The notes under the pieces: model-generated | What the model was told of the DNA's origin: nothing | The model's input: only the letters and a program-made list of their open reading frames with translations | Databases searched by the model: none | In this document: in pieces, positions 60,654 to 64,000 of the stretch | How the letters are laid out: every line of letters begins with the position of its first letter | How positions within the stretch are numbered: position 1 is the first letter of the stretch | Position numbers and translations under genes: made by a program | Assembly (NCBI GenBank): GCA_036265915.1 | Contig: DATAOC010000013.1 | Span: 41,153-105,152 of the forward strand | Source: AR12 sp036265915 | GTDB lineage: Bacteria > Methylomirabilota > Methylomirabilia > Rokubacteriales > CSP1-6 | DNA: 64,000 nt | Direction: 5' to 3'

Positions 60654-61839
60654 TGCCTCTCCGGATCGCCTCGGCGGGCGACAGGCGCACGATGCGGAGC
60701 GCGGCGTAAGCGGCCGCGACCGCGCCGAGCGCCAGCGAGAATGCCAGGGTGCCGCCGAGCAGTCGCGGCGAGAACAGGAAGAGCTCCTGGCCGGTGCGCT
60801 CCGCCCAGCGGTCGATCGAGAAGCCCAGCGCCAGCGCCAGCGCGATGCCGAGCGCGCCGCCGGACACCGTGACCGCCAGCGCTTCGCCAAGAACCTCGCC
60901 GCCGAGCTGCCAGTCCGTCGCGCCCAGCGCGCGCTTCACGCCGAAGTCGCGGATCCGCTCGAAGACGGCGGCGGCCACCGTGTTCGCCAGCGACAGGCCG
61001 CCGATCACGAACGCGAGCAGCCCCATGCCCGCCAGCAGCGCCGAGAAGAACGCGGTCGACGAGCGGAGCACGGCCGACAGCTCGCTCGGGATCTGCACGT
61101 TGACGCCGGGCACGCGGTCGCGGATGCGCCGGGCCACCGCGTCCGGGTCCTCGCCCGTCCGCCAGCCGACGGCGGCGCCGGTGTTCAGGTCGTCGGCGCG
61201 GAGCGCGGCCGCGCCGGAGGCCAGCAGCGTACGCAGCATCGGATCCTTGGCCACCCACTGCTCTCGCGCGTCGGCGATCGGCACGATGACGAAGCGGTCG
61301 GGCGCGGTCATCATCCGCTCGAGCACGCCGACGACCTCGTAGCGCTGCCCCTCGAGCACGAGCGAGCCGCCGGCGTGGACGCCCCGTGAGGCCGCGATGG
61401 AGGCGCCGAGCACCGCGCGGCGGCGGTCGCCCTCGCGCAGGAACCGGCCGTCGCGCACGGGCAGCGTCGCGTAGTAGCGGTTCGGCATGGGCACCGACAG
61501 GTCGAATCCGAGCACGAGCTCCTGGGTGAGCGTCATGAACTGTGACGTGCTCGGGTTGAGCGGCAGCATGACCTGCGGCTGCACGCCGGCCACGCCGTCG
61601 ACCTTGCGGATCGCCTCGATGCTGGCCGACGGCAAGAGCCCGCCCGCGGTGAAGCCGGCGCCCATCCCCATGCCGCGGCCGGCCACCGAGATCTGTCCGA
61701 GCACGAAGCGGTCGCCGCCGTCGATGAAGGCCACGATGCGCTCGGCCATCGCGCCCAGCGCCACGATGCCGGCCACGCCGATGGCGATGCCGGCGATGGT
61801 GAACGCATACCCGCGTAGGGCGCGCCGCAGGCCGCGCAC
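60643..61839 (-). CDS. ABC permease, MacB/FtsX type
   Basis: A 398-residue permease. One N-terminal helix (AFTIAGIAIGVAGIVALGAM) is followed by a large periplasmic MacB-PCD-like domain and three C-terminal helices (LLAGMGLLAFVIGGLSLANTV and onward). This mechanotransmission topology does not carry substrate through the bilayer but moves lipids or lipoproteins at its face. GTG 61839 begins one base after the upstream stop. Confidence 0.8.
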   Translation of the reverse strand: MRGLRRALRGYAFTIAGIAIGVAGIVALGAMAERIVAFIDGGDRFVLGQISVAGRGMGMGAGFTAGGLLPSASIEAIRKVDGVAGVQPQVMLPLNPSTSQFMTLTQELVLGFDLSVPMPNRYYATLPVRDGRFLREGDRRRAVLGASIAASRGVHAGGSLVLEGQRYEVVGVLERMMTAPDRFVIVPIADAREQWVAKDPMLRTLLASGAAALRADDLNTGAAVGWRTGEDPDAVARRIRDRVPGVNVQIPSELSAVLRSSTAFFSALLAGMGLLAFVIGGLSLANTVAAAVFERIRDFGVKRALGATDWQLGGEVLGEALAVTVSGGALGIALALALGFSIDRWAERTGQELFLFSPRLLGGTLAFSLALGAVAAAYAALRIVRLSPAEAIRRGSAG

Positions 61840-61840
61840 C

Positions 61841-63109
61841 CTACCACTCGAGGCGCGACTCGACGGGCAGACCGCGACGCCGCCGTATCCACCCCTCGAC
61901 ACGGGCCACGCCGAAGAGGAAGCGCAGCGCCAGCCGCGAGCGCCACGGCATGCGGATCCAGTTACCGCCCGACAGCACGTTCAGCACGGCCGCGTAGACG
62001 CCGAACGTGTCGCGCGGATGCATGAAGACGTGGAAGAAGGACGGCTCGTAGTACTTGTGGATGAACTTGAAGAGCGGCGACAGACCGCGACGAACCCGCC
62101 GCGCGTAGTCGGTGAACCGCGCGCGGCGGAAGTCGCGGGCCGCGAAGGCGTCCACGATGGCGGCGGCCGCCAGCTGACCGGTGCGCATGGCGATGTAGAC
62201 GCCGCCCGAGAAGATCGGGTCGACGAAGGCGATGGCGTCGCCGACGGCGACGAAGCGGTCGCCGACCACCGGCGTGTTCTCGTACGCGAAGTTCGCGTGG
62301 CGGTGCACGGGCGTCACCCGCTCGGCGCCGGCGAGGTTGGCCGACACGCCGGCCGAGCGGGCCAGCATGGACGCGTACAGGCCGTCCATGTCGCCCGACC
62401 ACGCTCGCACCGTCCGCGCGTGACAGACGGCGCCGACGCTGGTCACGTCATCCGCCAGCGGAATCCACCAGCACCAGCCGTCCCTGAAGGCATAGATGCG
62501 GATGTTGCCTTCCTCGAGCCCCGCGCCCCGCCGCGCGCCGCGGTAATGCGCGAACAGCGCGACCTTGCCGAGGTTCGGGATCCGGCGGCGCTCGCCGTGG
62601 CGCGAGGCCATGAAGCCGTCGCGCCCGCTGGCGTCCACGAGCATGGCGGCGCGCACGGTGACCGTCTCGCCGTCGGCGACGGCGGTCACCGTCACGCCGT
62701 CGGCGTCGATGTCGGCCGCCTCCACGGCGGCCGGCTGGTACACGGTGACGCCGCGCTTGCGGGCGTGGTCGAGCAGCATCAAGTCGAACTCTGCGCGCGG
62801 CACCTGGTAGCTGTAGTTGGGCCACGGCTGTCCCGGCAGGAAGTAGAACGTCTGGGCCTCGCCGCCGTTCTCCTCGTCGACGAAGGCGGCGCCATACTTC
62901 AGCTGAAAGCCGCGCGCGTCGATCTCGTGGCGGACGCCGAGCTCCTCGAGCAGCAGCATGGTGGCCGGCATCAGCGACTCCCCCACGTGAAAGCGCGGAA
63001 ACGTCTCCCGCTCGAAGAGCGCCACGCGGAGACCGCGCTCGGCCAGGAAGCCGGCAGTCGAGGACCCCCCGGGGCCGCCGCCGATGATCGCGACGTCCGT
63101 CGTGTCCAT
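61841..63109 (-). CDS. FAD-dependent geranylgeranyl-reductase/halogenase-like protein
   Basis: A 422-residue flavoprotein with the FAD motif GGGPGGSS (10-17). It carries the motifs used to recognise flavin-dependent halogenases: K71 in LKYGAAF, W212-x-W-x-I-P217 (GWCWWIP) and F295-x2-P-x2-S-x-G303 (FVDPIFSGG). The same family contains geranylgeranyl reductases, which usually lack WxWxIP, so halogenation is possible but unproven. The ATG shares a base with the GT2 stop (TGATG). It sits in an envelope-lipid operon. Confidence 0.75.
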   Translation of the reverse strand: MDTTDVAIIGGGPGGSSTAGFLAERGLRVALFERETFPRFHVGESLMPATMLLLEELGVRHEIDARGFQLKYGAAFVDEENGGEAQTFYFLPGQPWPNYSYQVPRAEFDLMLLDHARKRGVTVYQPAAVEAADIDADGVTVTAVADGETVTVRAAMLVDASGRDGFMASRHGERRRIPNLGKVALFAHYRGARRGAGLEEGNIRIYAFRDGWCWWIPLADDVTSVGAVCHARTVRAWSGDMDGLYASMLARSAGVSANLAGAERVTPVHRHANFAYENTPVVGDRFVAVGDAIAFVDPIFSGGVYIAMRTGQLAAAAIVDAFAARDFRRARFTDYARRVRRGLSPLFKFIHKYYEPSFFHVFMHPRDTFGVYAAVLNVLSGGNWIRMPWRSRLALRFLFGVARVEGWIRRRRGLPVESRLEW

Positions 63110-64000
63110 CACGATCGCGTCGCCAGCCCTTCGACGCCCAGCGTCGCTGCTTCGGCGGGCAGCTCGGCGGGCAGCTCGTCGAGCCGCTCCGCGGCGTACA
63201 CCGCGGCCACCAGCGCGCTCGTCGCCGCCGACAGTCGTCGACCGGCGAGTCCCTGGACGAGGAGCATCGGCAGCACCACCGGCAGCGCCAGCGTGCCGGC
63301 CAGCGCGGCGCCCGCGCGACGTCGTCGCGGATGCTCCCACCAGCCGCCGACGCGCGCGGCGAGGCGGCGCATGGCGGCCACCCCGATGGCCGGCGCCCAT
63401 CCCGGCCCGCCCTCGAACGGCGCCGCGTCGGCCAGCATCGCGGCGTGCCGGACCTGCCGGCGGGTGACGCTCGTGAGCGCGGCGACCTCGCCCGCCGCCG
63501 ACAGCAGCTCGCCGCCGAATCGCGCCAGCGCGTGACGCGCGACGAATGCGCCGATGGCCACGCCGTCGCCGACGGGCCGGAACCGGCTGCGCGAGGCCAC
63601 GCGCGGGCGTGCGCGCACCGGCACCTCGCGCACGGCCCAGCCGCGCGCGGCGGCGGCCAGCAGGATCTCCGTCTCGAAGACGAAGCCGCCGCACCGCGTC
63701 GGGACCGCGTCGAAAACAGCGATGGGATACACGCGGAAGCCCGACTGCGTGTCGAGCAGGCGCAGGCCGCTCGCCCAGCTGGCGAAGAATCCGGCGACGC
63801 GCATCGCGTCGAGCCGCTCCGCCGGCAGGCCCGCGTCGTCGGTCAGCCGCGTTCCGACCACGATCGTCCGCTCGGCGCGGGCGGCGAGCAGGGCCGGCAC
63901 GTCGTCGGGATCGTGCTGGCCGTCGGCGTCCAGCGTCACGAGATGGCTCACGCGGCGCGCGCGCGCGGCCGCGATCCCGGTACGCAGCGCCTGCGCCTTG
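63109..64000 (-). CDS. Glycosyltransferase family 2, C-terminal part (runs off the window)
   Basis: At least 297 residues are visible. The GT-A donor site LVTLDADGQHDPDDVPALL and the downstream DTQSGFRVYP and GGFVFETEILL are typical of dolichol/undecaprenyl-phosphate sugar transferases (DPM1/ArnC-like). A C-terminal extension with two hydrophobic helices (GTLALPVVLPMLLVQGL) is unusual. Coding continues past 64000, so the true start is outside. It is the most upstream visible gene of the operon leading to hpnJ. Confidence 0.85.
   Translation of the reverse strand, partial: KAQALRTGIAAARARRVSHLVTLDADGQHDPDDVPALLAARAERTIVVGTRLTDDAGLPAERLDAMRVAGFFASWASGLRLLDTQSGFRVYPIAVFDAVPTRCGGFVFETEILLAAAARGWAVREVPVRARPRVASRSRFRPVGDGVAIGAFVARHALARFGGELLSAAGEVAALTSVTRRQVRHAAMLADAAPFEGGPGWAPAIGVAAMRRLAARVGGWWEHPRRRRAGAALAGTLALPVVLPMLLVQGLAGRRLSAATSALVAAVYAAERLDELPAELPAEAATLGVEGLATRS

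Overview
The window is about 70% GC, densely packed, and full of four-base or shorter stop/start overlaps. The gene content points to a soil or subsurface bacterium of the Rokubacteria/Methylomirabilota kind: futalosine-pathway menaquinone genes, hopanoid radical-SAM HpnJ, many ABC importers, a UbiD decarboxylase, MaoC dehydratases and acyl-CoA ligases. That assignment is inference from gene content only. There is no CRISPR array, transposase or integrase. One tRNA gene, tRNA-Val(CAC), is present.

Layout. 1-0.7 kb: thiG (cut by the window edge) and thiS behind a TPP riboswitch. 0.8-3.9 kb: Tat-exported sugar-type binding protein and two permeases with no ATPase. 4-9 kb: DedA protein, acyl-CoA synthetase and crotonase transcribed divergently around a 45-bp tandem repeat, and a radical SAM/HhH protein. 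9-14 kb: DUF4197, DUF255 thioredoxin-domain protein and YgfZ on the minus strand, back to back with MutY and a MutT-like Nudix enzyme. 14-17.8 kb: asparagine synthetase, a small alpha/beta-barrel protein, a DUF429 protein and an Asp/Glu racemase-like protein. 17.9-28 kb: a plus-strand catabolic run (NitT/TauT-type ABC importer, ThDP enzyme, amidohydrolase, two TerC proteins around two small genes, UbiD decarboxylase, acyl-CoA ligase). 28-33.8 kb: M48-like lipoprotein, SirB1-type protein, ferritin-like protein, degenerate receiver, peptide deformylase, Q/P-rich small protein, QueG and a methyltransferase. 33.8-39.7 kb: IlvD, two MaoC proteins and a second ATPase-less sugar importer. 39.8-43.5 kb: response regulator, mqnE, mqnC, mqnD. 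43.6-48.2 kb: PHP protein, secreted protein, MmgE/PrpD, NYN protein and a GAF-PAS sensor without an ATPase domain. 48.3-52.8 kb: tRNA, amidase, MBOAT/SGNH acetylation pair and a second M48-like lipoprotein behind a structured leader. 53-64 kb: Crp-like and XRE regulators, glycolipid-type glycosyltransferase, NodB deacetylase, then a tightly coupled minus-strand operon (GT2, flavin halogenase-like protein, ABC transporter, periplasmic protein, ArnE-like and ArnT-like proteins, HpnJ) that looks like an envelope-lipid modification system.

Three cross-cutting signals stand out. Many unit-leading genes have a TANNNT -10 box only 5-10 bases before the start codon and no Shine-Dalgarno sequence, which suggests leaderless mRNAs. 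Three coupled genes seem to start at a CTG overlapping the upstream stop (CTGA). A palindromic element with a conserved ~42-bp core occurs twice, each time at the 5' end of a minus-strand gene.
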